From a bacterium (GTDB taxonomy: Bacteria; Joyebacterota; Joyebacteria; Joyebacterales; Joyebacteraceae), in contig JAPEKQ010000010.1 in assembly GCA_029990205.1 (NCBI GenBank), forward strand, positions 1-64,000: DNA of 64,000 nucleotides, given 5' to 3'. The position numbers were made by a program, and so were the translations under genes. Positions 35,005-44,892 of the stretch are shown piece after piece (the first letter of the stretch is position 1; every line of letters begins with the position of its first letter). Below the pieces are notes generated by a model. It was not told the origin of the DNA. It did not search any database and saw only the letters and a program-made list of their open reading frames with translations.

Positions 35005-35246
35005 GCGTCCTCAATCCTTCCCAGCACCTCACCGGGCGCAACCTTGCTCTCCTCACCCGCCGCGACTTCGACGAGCACGCCCGCGCACGGCGCGAGGACC
35101 GTCAGCGCCGTCTTCTCTTCGTCGGATTCCACGACCAGAAGCTCATCGCCTTCCGCGACGCTCTCGCCCTGCTCGACCTTCCAGAAGAGGACCGTGAACT
35201 CGCCGGCATCCGACTCCGCCGGCGCGAGTACGATGTTCTCCGCCAC
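35001..35246 (-). CDS. Free-standing lipoyl/biotinyl-domain protein
   Basis: From the GTG at 35244-35246 (AAGGAG about six bases upstream) this is an 81-residue single-domain protein of the biotinyl/lipoyl fold. The first half has FTVLFWKVEQGESVAEGDELLVVE, given here as the short motif VEQGESVAEGDELLVVE, and the mirrored half ends with PCAGVLVEVAAGEESKVAPG and VLGRIEDA. The attachment hairpin reads ESDEEKTALTV, two residues longer than the usual ETDKA form, so the modified Lys is probably the one after DEE. It is not fused to an E2 catalytic domain. Its stop overlaps the lipA start, which makes it a likely LipA substrate; its partner enzyme is unknown. Confidence 0.8.
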   Translation of the reverse strand: MAENIVLAPAESDAGEFTVLFWKVEQGESVAEGDELLVVESDEEKTALTVLAPCAGVLVEVAAGEESKVAPGEVLGRIEDA

Positions 35247-35268
35247 AGCTGCTCCTTGCCTCGGTGCC

Positions 35269-36768
35269 CTATATCTCCTTGCGCAGCCGCGCCGGAAGGA
35301 TGCCCATCTGGTCACGGTACTTCGCGACCGCGCGCCGCGAGATCTTGAACCCGCGTCTTGCGAGTTCCTCCGCGACCTTCTGGTCCGACATCGGCTTCTG
35401 CTTATTCTCGTTGCTGATGATCTCTCGCATCGCGTCGCGCACGGCCTTCGACGCGATCTCGGTACCGTTGCTCGTGCGGATGCCGCTCGAGAAGAAGTAC
35501 TTCAGCTCGAACGTTCCACGCGGCGTCTGTACGTACTTCCCGCGCGTCACACGGCTGACCGTCGACTCGTGCATGCTGACGTCGTCGGCGATCTGCTGGA
35601 GTGTCAGCGGCTTGAGCGCTGAGACGCCCTTCTCGAAGAAACCCGACTGAGCACGTGTGATGCTCTCCATGACACGCACCATGGTCCGCCGGCGGTTCTC
35701 GATGCTCTGAACGATCCACCTGGCCGCCTTGAGTTTCTTTGTGATGAACTCCTTCTCCTCAGACTCGGTCCCTGAACTGAGGATCCGGCGATATGTCGGG
35801 TTGATGCGGACGCGAGGAACGTCCTGGTCATTGAGATAGACGACTCGCTCGCCGTCGATGTCCTCCACAATGAGGTCCGGCGTGATGTAATCAATCGAAC
35901 CGGGGTCGGGGTCGGTGCGAGGACGCGGATCGAGCTTCGAGATCTCGTTGACCGCCGCGCGGAGATCGTCGACGGAGACGCCGAGACGCCGCCGCATCTG
36001 ATCATGCTTGCACGCCTTCAGCTCCTCGAAGCACTCCTTGATCACGCGCGCCGCCAGGCCGTCGCCCATGCCCTTCCTGGTGAGCTGGATGAGCAGACAC
36101 TCCTTGATGTCTCGAGCGGCAATGCCGGGAGGATCGAGAGACTGAACGAGGCGCAGCGCCTCTTCAACAAGCTCCACGTCGACGTGAAGCGCCGCGGCGA
36201 TAACCTCGACGGAGTCCTTGACGAACCCGTCGTCCCCCAGCTCGTCGATGATGTACTCCGCTACTCCAAGCAACCGGTCGTCCGCGCACTCCATATGAAG
36301 CAGGTGCTTGAGCTGGTCCTCGAACGTCGACACGGCGACCGGGACTCTCTCGTACCGGTCATCCTCCTCGCGCTCGAGGTTCTGGCCGTACGCGTGGGAG
36401 TAGACGTCGTCCATGTAGTCGTCCCAGTCGAGATCCTCGGTCGCTGCCTCAGTCTCGCCCGTGCGGTCAGCCTCGTCCTTGGCCTCTTCCTTCGGCTGCT
36501 CCGCGGCCTCTTCCTTCGGCTGAGTCTCGTCGCCACCCTCTCCCCGCTCCTCCTCACTCGACTGCGACTCCTCGCCCTCGCGCTCCTCGGTCTCGATCTC
36601 ATCACCGTCGTCCGTGGCCTCGAGCAAAGGATTCTGCAGCAGCTCCTGCTTCAGGAACTGCTCGAGTTCGAGCGTCGAGACCTGCAGGATCTTGAGCGCC
36701 ATCTGCAGTCTCGGCGTCATCACGAGCTGCTGTGACATGCGGAGCTGCATGGTGGGTTTCATGCTCAT
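35269..36768 (-). CDS. rpoN: RNA polymerase sigma-54 factor
   Basis: Sigma-54 directs RNA polymerase to -24/-12 promoters that need AAA+ activators. The 499-residue protein has region I with the Gln-rich QQLVMTPRLQMALKILQ (13-29), an acidic region II of about 90 residues (52-140), the core-binding region (about 150-300), the ESITRAQSGFFEKG segment and the RpoN box ARRGFKISRRAVAKYR (470-485). The ATG has AAGGAG about eight bases upstream. It lies 69 bases after lptB, the same lptB-rpoN neighbourhood found in Proteobacteria. No bacterial enhancer-binding protein is in the window. Confidence 0.97.
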   Translation of the reverse strand: MSMKPTMQLRMSQQLVMTPRLQMALKILQVSTLELEQFLKQELLQNPLLEATDDGDEIETEEREGEESQSSEEERGEGGDETQPKEEAAEQPKEEAKDEADRTGETEAATEDLDWDDYMDDVYSHAYGQNLEREEDDRYERVPVAVSTFEDQLKHLLHMECADDRLLGVAEYIIDELGDDGFVKDSVEVIAAALHVDVELVEEALRLVQSLDPPGIAARDIKECLLIQLTRKGMGDGLAARVIKECFEELKACKHDQMRRRLGVSVDDLRAAVNEISKLDPRPRTDPDPGSIDYITPDLIVEDIDGERVVYLNDQDVPRVRINPTYRRILSSGTESEEKEFITKKLKAARWIVQSIENRRRTMVRVMESITRAQSGFFEKGVSALKPLTLQQIADDVSMHESTVSRVTRGKYVQTPRGTFELKYFFSSGIRTSNGTEIASKAVRDAMREIISNENKQKPMSDQKVAEELARRGFKISRRAVAKYRDQMGILPARLRKEI

Positions 36769-36837
36769 GTGATGTCTCCTTCGCGGTCCGCTCGCCGGTC
36801 GGCGCTCTCCGAACCGCCACCTGCGCCTTCGGCTCGT

Positions 36838-37590
36838 CTAGAGCCGGAATCTGTCCCCGAGGTAGAGTTTCTTCGCTTCTTCGTTCGTGGCGAGTTCCTC
36901 AGCGCCGCCCGCCAGCAGAATCTGACCCTCATACATGATGTACGCGCGGTCCGTGACCGACAACGTCTCGCGAACACTGTGGTCCGTGATGAGGATACCG
37001 ATCCCGCGGTCTCGCAGACTGCGGATGATCGCCTGAATGTCCTGCACGACGATCGGGTCGATCCCGACGAAAGGTTCGTCGAGCAGGAGGAATGCCGGGT
37101 CGGTCACGAGCGCGCGTGTGATCTCCACACGCCGACGCTCTCCTCCCGACAGTGTCGCCGCCGACTGCGACGCGAGTTCCTCGACTCCGAGTTCGCTGAG
37201 GAGCTGCTGCAGACGCTCCTCCCGCTCATTGCGGCTGAGCTTGAGCGTCTCGAGGATCGCGAGCACGTTGTTGCGGACCGAGAGCCCGCGGAAGATGGAC
37301 GACTCCTGCGCGAGATATCCCACGCCCTTGGTAGCTCTGCGGAACATCGGCAGACGTGTGATGTCCTCGTCGTCCAGATGGACGGAACCCGCGTCCGGCG
37401 CCAGAAGCCCAACGATCATATGGAACGTCGTGGTCTTCCCGGCCCCGTTCGGGCCCAGCAGACCGACGACCTCCCCCCGATTCAGCTCGAGGTTGACCTC
37501 GTTGACGACGCGACGGCGTCCGTACTGCTTGACGAGTCCGGTCGCGCTCAGCTTGCGCGGTCCGGCGTTGTCACCGTTTCTGCCTGTCAT
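36838..37590 (-). CDS. lptB: LPS export ABC transporter ATP-binding protein LptB
   Basis: LptB is the ATPase that powers LPS extraction through LptF/LptG. The 250-residue protein has Walker A GPNGAGKTT (46-54), the Q-loop in VGYLAQESSIFRGLSV, the signature LSGGERRRVEI, Walker B FLLLDEPFVGIDP, and the switch His in ITDHSVRETL. The spacing and the AQESSIFR segment match LptB rather than branched-chain amino acid transporters. Its ATG overlaps the lptC stop as ATGA. Confidence 0.96.
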   Translation of the reverse strand: MTGRNGDNAGPRKLSATGLVKQYGRRRVVNEVNLELNRGEVVGLLGPNGAGKTTTFHMIVGLLAPDAGSVHLDDEDITRLPMFRRATKGVGYLAQESSIFRGLSVRNNVLAILETLKLSRNEREERLQQLLSELGVEELASQSAATLSGGERRRVEITRALVTDPAFLLLDEPFVGIDPIVVQDIQAIIRSLRDRGIGILITDHSVRETLSVTDRAYIMYEGQILLAGGAEELATNEEAKKLYLGDRFRL

Positions 37591-38171
37591 TCCTCTTCCA
37601 CGAGTTCGCCGTCCGCCGAACGGACGTACGCCTTGAAGTCTGCCAGGATCCTCAGATTCCCGAGGTCCGGGTCCGCCTCAGCTCCGGTGCCCGTCATCAC
37701 GTCACCGTCTCTGGTGACCCTGACCGGCATCTCGGTCGAGATCTTCCCGCGACGCTCGTCCCACGTCAGATGCTCGGTGCGAAGCACGGTTCCATCGTTC
37801 GATGTGACGACGACCGAGCCTGAGACCTCCATGTCGTTCGTCCGACGCTTGAGCAGGCCGTTCCTCGCGTTCAGCACGCTTCGGCTCTCGCCATCTTCGT
37901 CGTAGAACTCGACACGCGGACGTGTCGTCTCAATGCGGTCGGCGTCCTCGAAGACCAGCGCGAGTTCCGCCGTGAGCGACCAGACCGAGCGACCATCGTT
38001 CGTCTGCGTCAGTGTGAACCCGTTGATCTCCTGGTCCGGCACGATTCCGCCCTCGGCCTCGGGCCCCGACTCTCCTCCTTCGCCGCACGAGCTGAGCACG
38101 CACGCCGCAGCGAGGAGCAGAACAGGAACCAGCGTTCGAACGAGCGTCCGGGATGTCCCGAAGTCCACCAC
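37587..38171 (-). CDS. lptC: LPS export protein LptC (lipoprotein form)
   Basis: LptC is the periplasmic, inner-membrane-anchored bridge component that receives LPS from LptB2FG. From the GTG at 38169-38171 (AGGAG seven bases upstream) the protein has 194 residues. It starts with a hydrophobic signal ending in LSSC, a good lipobox, so it is lipid-anchored instead of having the usual transmembrane helix. The rest fits a single LptC/OstA-like jellyroll (GFTLTQTNDGRSVWSLTA, DGTVLRTEHLTWDERRGKI). It is the first gene of the lptC-lptB-rpoN set, with a predicted promoter about 40 bases upstream. The family is weakly conserved, so context carries part of the call. Confidence 0.85.
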   Translation of the reverse strand: MVDFGTSRTLVRTLVPVLLLAAACVLSSCGEGGESGPEAEGGIVPDQEINGFTLTQTNDGRSVWSLTAELALVFEDADRIETTRPRVEFYDEDGESRSVLNARNGLLKRRTNDMEVSGSVVVTSNDGTVLRTEHLTWDERRGKISTEMPVRVTRDGDVMTGTGAEADPDLGNLRILADFKAYVRSADGELVEEE

Positions 38172-38208
38172 CGCATCTCTCCTTGGGAAGAACGCGCCGC
38201 TACCCCAG

Positions 38209-38237
38209 AACATAGCCCCAGGGGACCGGCCACTCAA
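38209..38237 (-). promoter_or_regulatory. Predicted promoter for lptC-lptB-rpoN
   Basis: On the minus strand TTGAGT (38232-38237, four of six) and TATGTT (38209-38214, four of six) are 17 bases apart, leaving a leader of about 30 bases before lptC. A second candidate (TTGACC with TGCTAATCT at about 38270-38300) overlaps the same gap. Both are in the 194-base interval after kdsD. Confidence 0.45.
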
Positions 38238-38307
38238 GCAGTCAATTCAGGCCCGAGCTTACGCAAGGTAGATTAGCAAAGGGGGTTCCGGGGGTCAACA
38301 GAGGGTA

Positions 38308-38364
38308 CGGGGGCGGCCACACGACGGCCGGGGGCGGCCACACGACGGCCGGGAGCGGCCGAAG
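38308..38364. repeat. 21-bp tandem repeat between kdsD and lptC
   Basis: Two identical 21-base units (38308-38328 and 38329-38349) plus a diverged partial third follow directly on the kdsD stop. Each unit holds CGGCC and GGCCG elements that can fold into a 5-bp hairpin, so the array may act as a transcription end or mRNA 3'-end structure. No coding role is seen. Confidence 0.8.
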
Positions 38365-38365
38365 G

Positions 38366-39358
38366 TCAGCCGACGGCCTTCAGGCAGTCGTGGATGTGGA
38401 TGACGCCGGAGGGAGCACCGCTCTCATCGAGGATGATGAGCGACGTGATGGGACTCGATCCCATCGTCTCCATGAGCTCCAGCGCCCTGACTACGAGTTC
38501 ATCAACGCCGATGGTCTTCGGGTCCCTCGTCATCACGTCCCCGACACGGACCGACAGGATGTCCTCGTGCTGCATCATGATCCGCTTGAGGTCGCCGTCT
38601 GTCAGGAGGCCGGCCAGCTTCCCCTGCCCGTCGACCACGGTCGTCACGCCGAGCCGCTTGTTCGCTATCTCGACGACGGCATCGCGCATCAGGGCGTCCT
38701 CGCCCACGACCGGGAGGTCGTCACCCGAGTGCATCACCTCACCCACGGTCAGGCGGAGACGCCGTCCGAGCGCGCCGCCGGGGTGAAAGTCCGCGAACTG
38801 ACCTGCGTCGACGTCCTTCTCCTTGAGCACCGCAACGGCCAGCGCGTCGCCAAGCGCGAGCGCCGCCGTCGTGCTGGCCGTCGGCACCAGGTCCATAGGA
38901 CAGGCCTCACGCTCGACCGTCGCGTCGAGCACGATGTCGGCCTCTCGAGCGAGCGAGGAATCCAGGCGGCCCGTGATGACGATCAGCGGAATCTCCAGTC
39001 GACGGAAGGCCGGGACGAGCTGGAGCAGCTCATCACCCTCCCCCGACTTCGAGATGGCAAGCACGACGTCCCGGGTGCTCAGACTGCCCAGGTCGCCGTG
39101 TGCGGCCTCCGACGGATGAAGGAAGAAGGCGGGCGTCCCGGTGCTTGCCACGGTTGCGGCGATCTTGCGTCCGATGATCCCGGACTTCCCAACGCCGCAG
39201 ACAACGAGTGAGCCGCGGGCATTGACGACCGTCTCAACAGCCCGCGAGAAGGACTCATCGATCCGGTCCGCCATGCGACCGAGCGCTTCGGCCTCGATGC
39301 CGAGCACCTCCCTCGCCACGTCGCGGCGTGTCCCCTCTCTCTCCGTCCGTCCGCTCAC
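38366..39358 (-). CDS. kdsD: Arabinose-5-phosphate isomerase (KdsD/KpsF)
   Basis: The enzyme makes D-arabinose-5-phosphate from ribulose-5-phosphate, the first step of Kdo synthesis. From the GTG at 39356-39358 the protein has 330 residues: a SIS domain (about 30-180, VVCGVGKSGIIGRKIA, FFLHPSEAAHGDLG, ISKSGEGDE) and two CBS domains (about 200-330, ending in VIHIHDCLKA). This is the standard layout. A much longer in-frame extension is only the shadow of kdsC. It follows kdsC by 46 bases. Confidence 0.95.
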   Translation of the reverse strand: MSGRTEREGTRRDVAREVLGIEAEALGRMADRIDESFSRAVETVVNARGSLVVCGVGKSGIIGRKIAATVASTGTPAFFLHPSEAAHGDLGSLSTRDVVLAISKSGEGDELLQLVPAFRRLEIPLIVITGRLDSSLAREADIVLDATVEREACPMDLVPTASTTAALALGDALAVAVLKEKDVDAGQFADFHPGGALGRRLRLTVGEVMHSGDDLPVVGEDALMRDAVVEIANKRLGVTTVVDGQGKLAGLLTDGDLKRIMMQHEDILSVRVGDVMTRDPKTIGVDELVVRALELMETMGSSPITSLIILDESGAPSGVIHIHDCLKAVG

Positions 39359-39404
39359 GTCTCTCTCCGGTGTATGTGCTCCGTCACCCCTTCGGGGCGC
39401 GGCG

Positions 39405-39938
39405 CTACGCCTTCGCGATGTAGTCGGCGACGACCGCATCCCAGTCGCCGCGTGCCTTGAGGATCGTCTCGACGACCTCGCGGATGGCGCCCGAACCGCC
39501 GTTCGCATCTGCGACGTTCGTGACGCGAGCCAACACGTCCGAGCACGAATCCGCCACAGCCACGCCGTAGCCGACAGCCTCGAGCGGCTCGATGTCGACG
39601 ATGTCGTCACCGACGTACGCCACGTTCTCGAGCGCGATCCCGAGTTCCGCCGTCATCTCGCCGACCCGCTTGAGCTTCGCGTGGATGCCCTGATGGACTC
39701 GCGTCACGCCGAGCATCTCGGCACGCCGCTCCACGATCGTGGAGCTCCGCGCCGACAGAAAGGCCACCTCGATGCCGGCGTGCTGCGCGAACTTGATGGC
39801 GATGCCGTCTTTGACCGAGAAGAACTTGATCTCCTCTCCGTCGCGGCCGAGCACGAGATGTGATGTCGTGAGAACGCCGTCCACGTCGAGCACGAGGAGC
39901 CGTATCCCTGATGCGAGTTCGCGGTCGATGCTGAGCAT
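39405..39938 (-). CDS. kdsC: Kdo-8-phosphate phosphatase
   Basis: KdsC is a capless HAD phosphatase that releases Kdo from Kdo-8-phosphate. The 177-residue protein has the HAD motif I LDVDGVLT (about 17-24), the conserved FSVKDGIAIK segment, motif II in LSARSS, the Lys in HAKLKRV and motif III YVGDDIVDIEPLEAVG. Length and the absence of a cap domain fit the family. The order kdsA-kdsC-kdsD in the direction of transcription places steps one, two and three of Kdo synthesis together. Confidence 0.95.
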   Translation of the reverse strand: MLSIDRELASGIRLLVLDVDGVLTTSHLVLGRDGEEIKFFSVKDGIAIKFAQHAGIEVAFLSARSSTIVERRAEMLGVTRVHQGIHAKLKRVGEMTAELGIALENVAYVGDDIVDIEPLEAVGYGVAVADSCSDVLARVTNVADANGGSGAIREVVETILKARGDWDAVVADYIAKA

Positions 39939-39959
39939 GCGTCTGCCTTCCGTAAGAGG

Positions 39960-40799
39960 TCAGGCCTCGTCTGCGAACGGTTGAGCCGTGTCCGAGACCG
40001 CAAGCGCCTGCTCGGCGAGCCTCTCGAACTTCGAGAGCGGTACCATCGACGCAGCGTCCGAGAGCGCCTCGGCGGGGTTCGGGTGGGTCTCGATGAAGAC
40101 GGCGTCACACCCGGCCGCGCAGGCGGCGCGCGTCAGCACCGGGACGAACTCGGGCTGTCCTCCACTCACGCCGGCACCGGCGCCCGGGAGCTGGACGCTG
40201 TGGGTCGCGTCGAACACGACCGGACACCCGGTCGCCCGGAGCACCTGGATCCCGCGCATGTCTACGATGAGATTATGATACCCGAAACTCACGCCGCGCT
40301 CCGTCAACAGCACGGCCTCAGCCCCGGCCGCCGTCGCCTTGGCCGCCACGCGCTCCATGTCCTCGGGCGCGAGGAACTGCCCCTTCTTGATGTTCACGGG
40401 TCGCCCGCATGCAGCGGCCGCCTCCATCAGACGGGTCTGACGGCAGAGGAACGCGGGGATCTGGATGGCGTCGAGCACGGCGGCCGCCGCCTCGACCTCA
40501 ACATCGGTGTGGACGTCGGAGATCACGGGGAGCCCGGTCTCCGCCCGCACCCGCGCGAGCATCGCGAGACCGTCCCGCGGACCGGGACCGGCGTACGAGC
40601 CGGGTGACATGCGATTGTCCTTCAGATAGGACGCCTTGAAGATGAGGCCGACGCCGAGCCTCTCGGCGATGCCCGAGAGCTCTCGCGCGGTCGCCAGCAG
40701 GGTCTTCTCATCCTCAATGACGCACGGGCCGGCGATGAACGCGAGCCGTTCGCCTCGTCCGATCCGGACGTCACCGATCTTGACTGGGTTCTGCACCAC
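39960..40799 (-). CDS. kdsA: 3-deoxy-8-phosphooctulonate synthase (metal-dependent type)
   Basis: KdsA condenses arabinose-5-phosphate with phosphoenolpyruvate. The 279-residue barrel protein shows IAGPCVIED (22-30), FKASYLKDNRMSPGSYAGPG, RPVNIKKGQFLAPEDM and VFDATHSVQLPG. Cys26 in GPCVIE is the metal ligand that separates the Aquifex-type metal-dependent class from the enterobacterial class with Asn at this place; His and Glu ligands also occur in FDATHS and FIETHPNP. It lies 11 bases after pyrG in the same array. Confidence 0.96.
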   Translation of the reverse strand: MVQNPVKIGDVRIGRGERLAFIAGPCVIEDEKTLLATARELSGIAERLGVGLIFKASYLKDNRMSPGSYAGPGPRDGLAMLARVRAETGLPVISDVHTDVEVEAAAAVLDAIQIPAFLCRQTRLMEAAAACGRPVNIKKGQFLAPEDMERVAAKATAAGAEAVLLTERGVSFGYHNLIVDMRGIQVLRATGCPVVFDATHSVQLPGAGAGVSGGQPEFVPVLTRAACAAGCDAVFIETHPNPAEALSDAASMVPLSKFERLAEQALAVSDTAQPFADEA

Positions 40800-40810
40800 A
40801 GACCTCCGCG

Positions 40811-42487
<1,677 letters not shown>

Positions 42488-42507
42488 TCACCATCGGTGC
42501 ACGATGT

Positions 42508-43269
42508 CTACGGCGAGAGCTCCGCCTCGCCTGACGCGACAAGCTCTTCGAGCGGTCCCAGGTCCTCGGGCCGGTCGACACCGGGTCGCCCGTGATCGGC
42601 GATGGCCACGCCGATCGAGAGCCCCATTTCGAGCGCCCTGAGCTGTTCCAGACATTCGGTCGTTTCGAGTTCTCCCCGCGGGGCCGCGGCGAATCGCTCG
42701 AGGGCCGAACGACGGAAGCAGTATAGCCCAACGTGATGCAGATACAACCCGTTTCGCCCCGTCGCGGCCTCTTTGGACGACGGGATGGCGGCGCGCGAGA
42801 AGTAGAGCGCCCTTCCGTCCTCCGTGACCGCGACCTTGACAACGTCCCGACTGAAATAGCCGTCCTCGTCCGCGCACGGATACGCGAGGGTCGTGATATC
42901 GAACCCCCGCTCGAGGAGCATGACGGCCTTGTCGATGTCGGACGGGTCGATCAGGGGCTGATCGACCTGAAGGCTCACAACGATGTCGGCGGCCCGGTCA
43001 CGGACCGCTATCGCCGACCGGTCACTCCCGGTCGCGCACGGCTGCCGGACGAGGGCGACGTCGGCCCCCAGTTCCCCGGCGCGCCCGGCGATCTCGTCGC
43101 TGTCCGTCGCCACCAGCGTACCGTCGACGGTCGCCGCGGCCCCCAACCTGCCAAGGACGTGCTCGATCAGAGGACGTCCGGCCAGCAGAGCCAGCGGCTT
43201 CCCCGGAAAGCGTGTCGAACCAAGACGGCACGGTACGACACCGAGCACGATTGCACCGAGCTTCGCCAT
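42508..43269 (-). CDS. kdsB: 3-deoxy-manno-octulosonate cytidylyltransferase
   Basis: KdsB makes CMP-Kdo, the activated sugar for lipid A glycosylation. The 253-residue protein has the nucleotide-binding start GVVPCRLGSTRFPGKPLALL (a variant of the usual VIPARYGSTRLPGKPL), then LVATDSDEI, VSLQVDQPLIDP, YFSRAAIP and LYCFRRSALERFA. It is 35 bases upstream of pyrG in the direction of transcription and is the first biosynthetic gene of the Kdo array, directly after the metallo-hydrolase gene. Confidence 0.95.
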   Translation of the reverse strand: MAKLGAIVLGVVPCRLGSTRFPGKPLALLAGRPLIEHVLGRLGAAATVDGTLVATDSDEIAGRAGELGADVALVRQPCATGSDRSAIAVRDRAADIVVSLQVDQPLIDPSDIDKAVMLLERGFDITTLAYPCADEDGYFSRDVVKVAVTEDGRALYFSRAAIPSSKEAATGRNGLYLHHVGLYCFRRSALERFAAAPRGELETTECLEQLRALEMGLSIGVAIADHGRPGVDRPEDLGPLEELVASGEAELSP

Positions 43270-43290
43270 GATGCCTCTTTGGATGAGGTG

Positions 43291-43944
43291 CTACTTGTAG
43301 TTGAGAACGAGGACCTTCCGCATCTCCGGGAGGGTCTCCTTCGTGATCTCGACGTCCGTCGAACCGACCTGCTCGACGTCCTCCATCAGTTTGAGGAAGT
43401 CGTCGACCGGCTGGATCGGAAAACCGATATCCTCGGTCTTGTAGTGCATCGGGATGACGACACGCGCACCGAGCTTCTCGGCCACGTCTCGCGCCTCCTC
43501 CGGACCGATCGTGTAGTACCCGCCGACCGGCGCCAGAAGCACGTCGACCCCACCGAGCTCCGCTGCCTCACCATCGGAGAGAACATGTCCCAGGTCACCC
43601 AGATGCCCCACGCGCACGCCGTCAACATCCATCACGTGGATGGTGTTCCGTCCACGGTCCTGCCCTTTGCACTCGTCGTGAAACGTGCTGAGGCTGGTGA
43701 TGGCGACACCGTGAGACTCGACCGCCTCCCCGCCGCGAACGACATCCGGGGATCCGGGAATCTGATCGACCGCGTTGTGGTCAGCGTGGTCGTGGCTGAT
43801 CGTCACGATGTCGGCACTGTCATGGATCGGCGCGTACCCCACTGCTCCGTCGTACGACCCCGCTTCAAACGGATCGGTGATGATCTTCGTACCGCTGCTG
43901 GCTTCTATCAGAAAGGACGAATGTCCAAGCCACCTGATCTTCAT
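43291..43944 (-). CDS. UPF0173-type metal-dependent hydrolase
   Basis: From the ATG at 43944 (GGAGG ten bases upstream) the protein has 217 residues of the metallo-beta-lactamase fold. It begins MKIRWLGHSSFLIE, has the metal-binding HDHADHNAVDQIPG and the later ligands in GHLGDLGH, and ends with PMHYKTEDIGFPIQP. This is the family of small cytoplasmic hydrolases annotated as UPF0173/UlaG-like, whose substrates are mostly unknown. It stands between the rpmA terminator and kdsB; whether it belongs functionally to Kdo synthesis is not shown. Confidence 0.85.
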   Translation of the reverse strand: MKIRWLGHSSFLIEASSGTKIITDPFEAGSYDGAVGYAPIHDSADIVTISHDHADHNAVDQIPGSPDVVRGGEAVESHGVAITSLSTFHDECKGQDRGRNTIHVMDVDGVRVGHLGDLGHVLSDGEAAELGGVDVLLAPVGGYYTIGPEEARDVAEKLGARVVIPMHYKTEDIGFPIQPVDDFLKLMEDVEQVGSTDVEITKETLPEMRKVLVLNYK

Positions 43945-43997
43945 CGAGTTGCATCCTCCCGGCAAGTCGCCGGTCTGCTAGCCCTCTTCGATACCCA

Positions 43998-44041
43998 AAC
44001 AAAAAGGCGTCCCGGAAGGGCAGGCCGCCCTCCAGGACACC
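43998..44041 (-). terminator. Intrinsic terminator after rpmA
   Basis: On the minus strand a stem of about 15 pairs with a few G-U pairs (GGTGTCCTGGAGGGC against GCCCTTCCGGGACGCC, 5-base loop) is followed directly by TTTTTGTTT. It lies about 60 bases after the rpmA stop and is the clearest rho-independent terminator in the window. Confidence 0.9.
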
Positions 44042-44103
44042 TCTCGGTTTCCCACTCTTCAGCTACAGACCTCGGTCCATCCTCGTCGTCCACCACCAAC
44101 TCC

Positions 44104-44370
44104 CTAGACAACCTCGGTCAGCGCCTCGACGACAACGCGCTTGCGGTCTCGTCCCCAGCGCTCGAACTTCACATTCCCGTCGGCGAGCGCGAACAGCGTG
44201 TCGTCGCCGCCGATCCCAACGTTCTCGCCCGGGTAGAACTTCGTACCGCGCTGCTTCAGGATGATCGTGCCGGCACGGACGAACTGCCCGGCGTACCGCT
44301 TGATACCCAGCCGCTTCGCGTTCGAATCGCGGCCGTTCCTGGAGCTGCCTACACCCTTCTTGTGTGCCAC
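44104..44370 (-). CDS. rpmA: 50S ribosomal protein L27
   Basis: L27 sits near the peptidyl transferase centre. The 88-residue protein begins [20 protein letters not shown] and continues with [22 protein letters not shown] and [16 protein letters not shown], all family signatures. The N-terminus has no cleavable extension of the Firmicutes type. The start is a GTG with AGGAGG upstream. It follows rplU by 30 bases and ends before a strong terminator, so rplU-rpmA is a complete operon. Confidence 0.97.
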   Translation of the reverse strand: MAHKKGVGSSRNGRDSNAKRLGIKRYAGQFVRAGTIILKQRGTKFYPGENVGIGGDDTLFALADGNVKFERWGRDRKRVVVEALTEVV

Positions 44371-44400
44371 GTCACTGCCTCCTGAGAACGACGAGGGTCG

Positions 44401-44712
44401 TTATCCGATGCTCCCGATCCGGAGTTCGGTGTAGTCCTGCCGGTGACCCTTCGTCCGCTGATAACCCTTCCTGCGCTTCTTCTTGTAGACGATGACCTTG
44501 CGGTTCTTCCCATGGCTGACGATCTCGGCTGATACGCTGGCATTCTCCACCAGCGGAGCACCGATCGAGACGTCATCACCACGCTTGACCGCGAGGATCT
44601 CGCTCAGCTCGACGCTCTCGCCCACTTCCGAGCGAATGCGCGGGACCCGGACGGTGTCACCCTCCGAGACCTTGAACTGGAGCCCGCCGGTCCTGACGAT
44701 GGCGTAGTCCAC
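44401..44712 (-). CDS. rplU: 50S ribosomal protein L21
   Basis: L21 binds 23S rRNA domain II. Starting at the GTG at 44710-44712 (GGAGG about five bases upstream) gives 103 residues, the normal length. The beginning DYAIVRTGGLQFKVSEGD and the end KVIVYKKKRRKGYQRTKGHRQ match the family, including the C-terminal KRRKGYxRxxGHRQ signature. A strong promoter lies about 55 bases upstream. The longer upstream frame crosses that promoter and is not used. Confidence 0.97.
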   Translation of the reverse strand: MDYAIVRTGGLQFKVSEGDTVRVPRIRSEVGESVELSEILAVKRGDDVSIGAPLVENASVSAEIVSHGKNRKVIVYKKKRRKGYQRTKGHRQDYTELRIGSIG

Positions 44713-44765
44713 TGTGCCTCCCGATGTCACATAGATTTGTGGAGTTTCATGTTCCAAACCTTCAT

Positions 44766-44793
44766 AGTATATAGCTATCCACGGGAGTGTCAA
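44766..44793 (-). promoter_or_regulatory. Sigma-70-type promoter for rplU-rpmA
   Basis: On the minus strand TTGACA (44788-44793, six of six) and TATACT (44766-44771, five of six) are 16 bases apart. The expected start is about 45 bases upstream of the rplU GTG. The region is markedly AT-rich against its surroundings. Confidence 0.8.
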
Positions 44794-44892
44794 GCCCCAT
44801 CTCAGAGCTTCTCTCCGCAGCCGCTTCGTGCTAGCCTCTTCCCCTATCGCTCCCGGCGTGGTGTCTGGGAGACCCAACCATCAGGAGAATCA

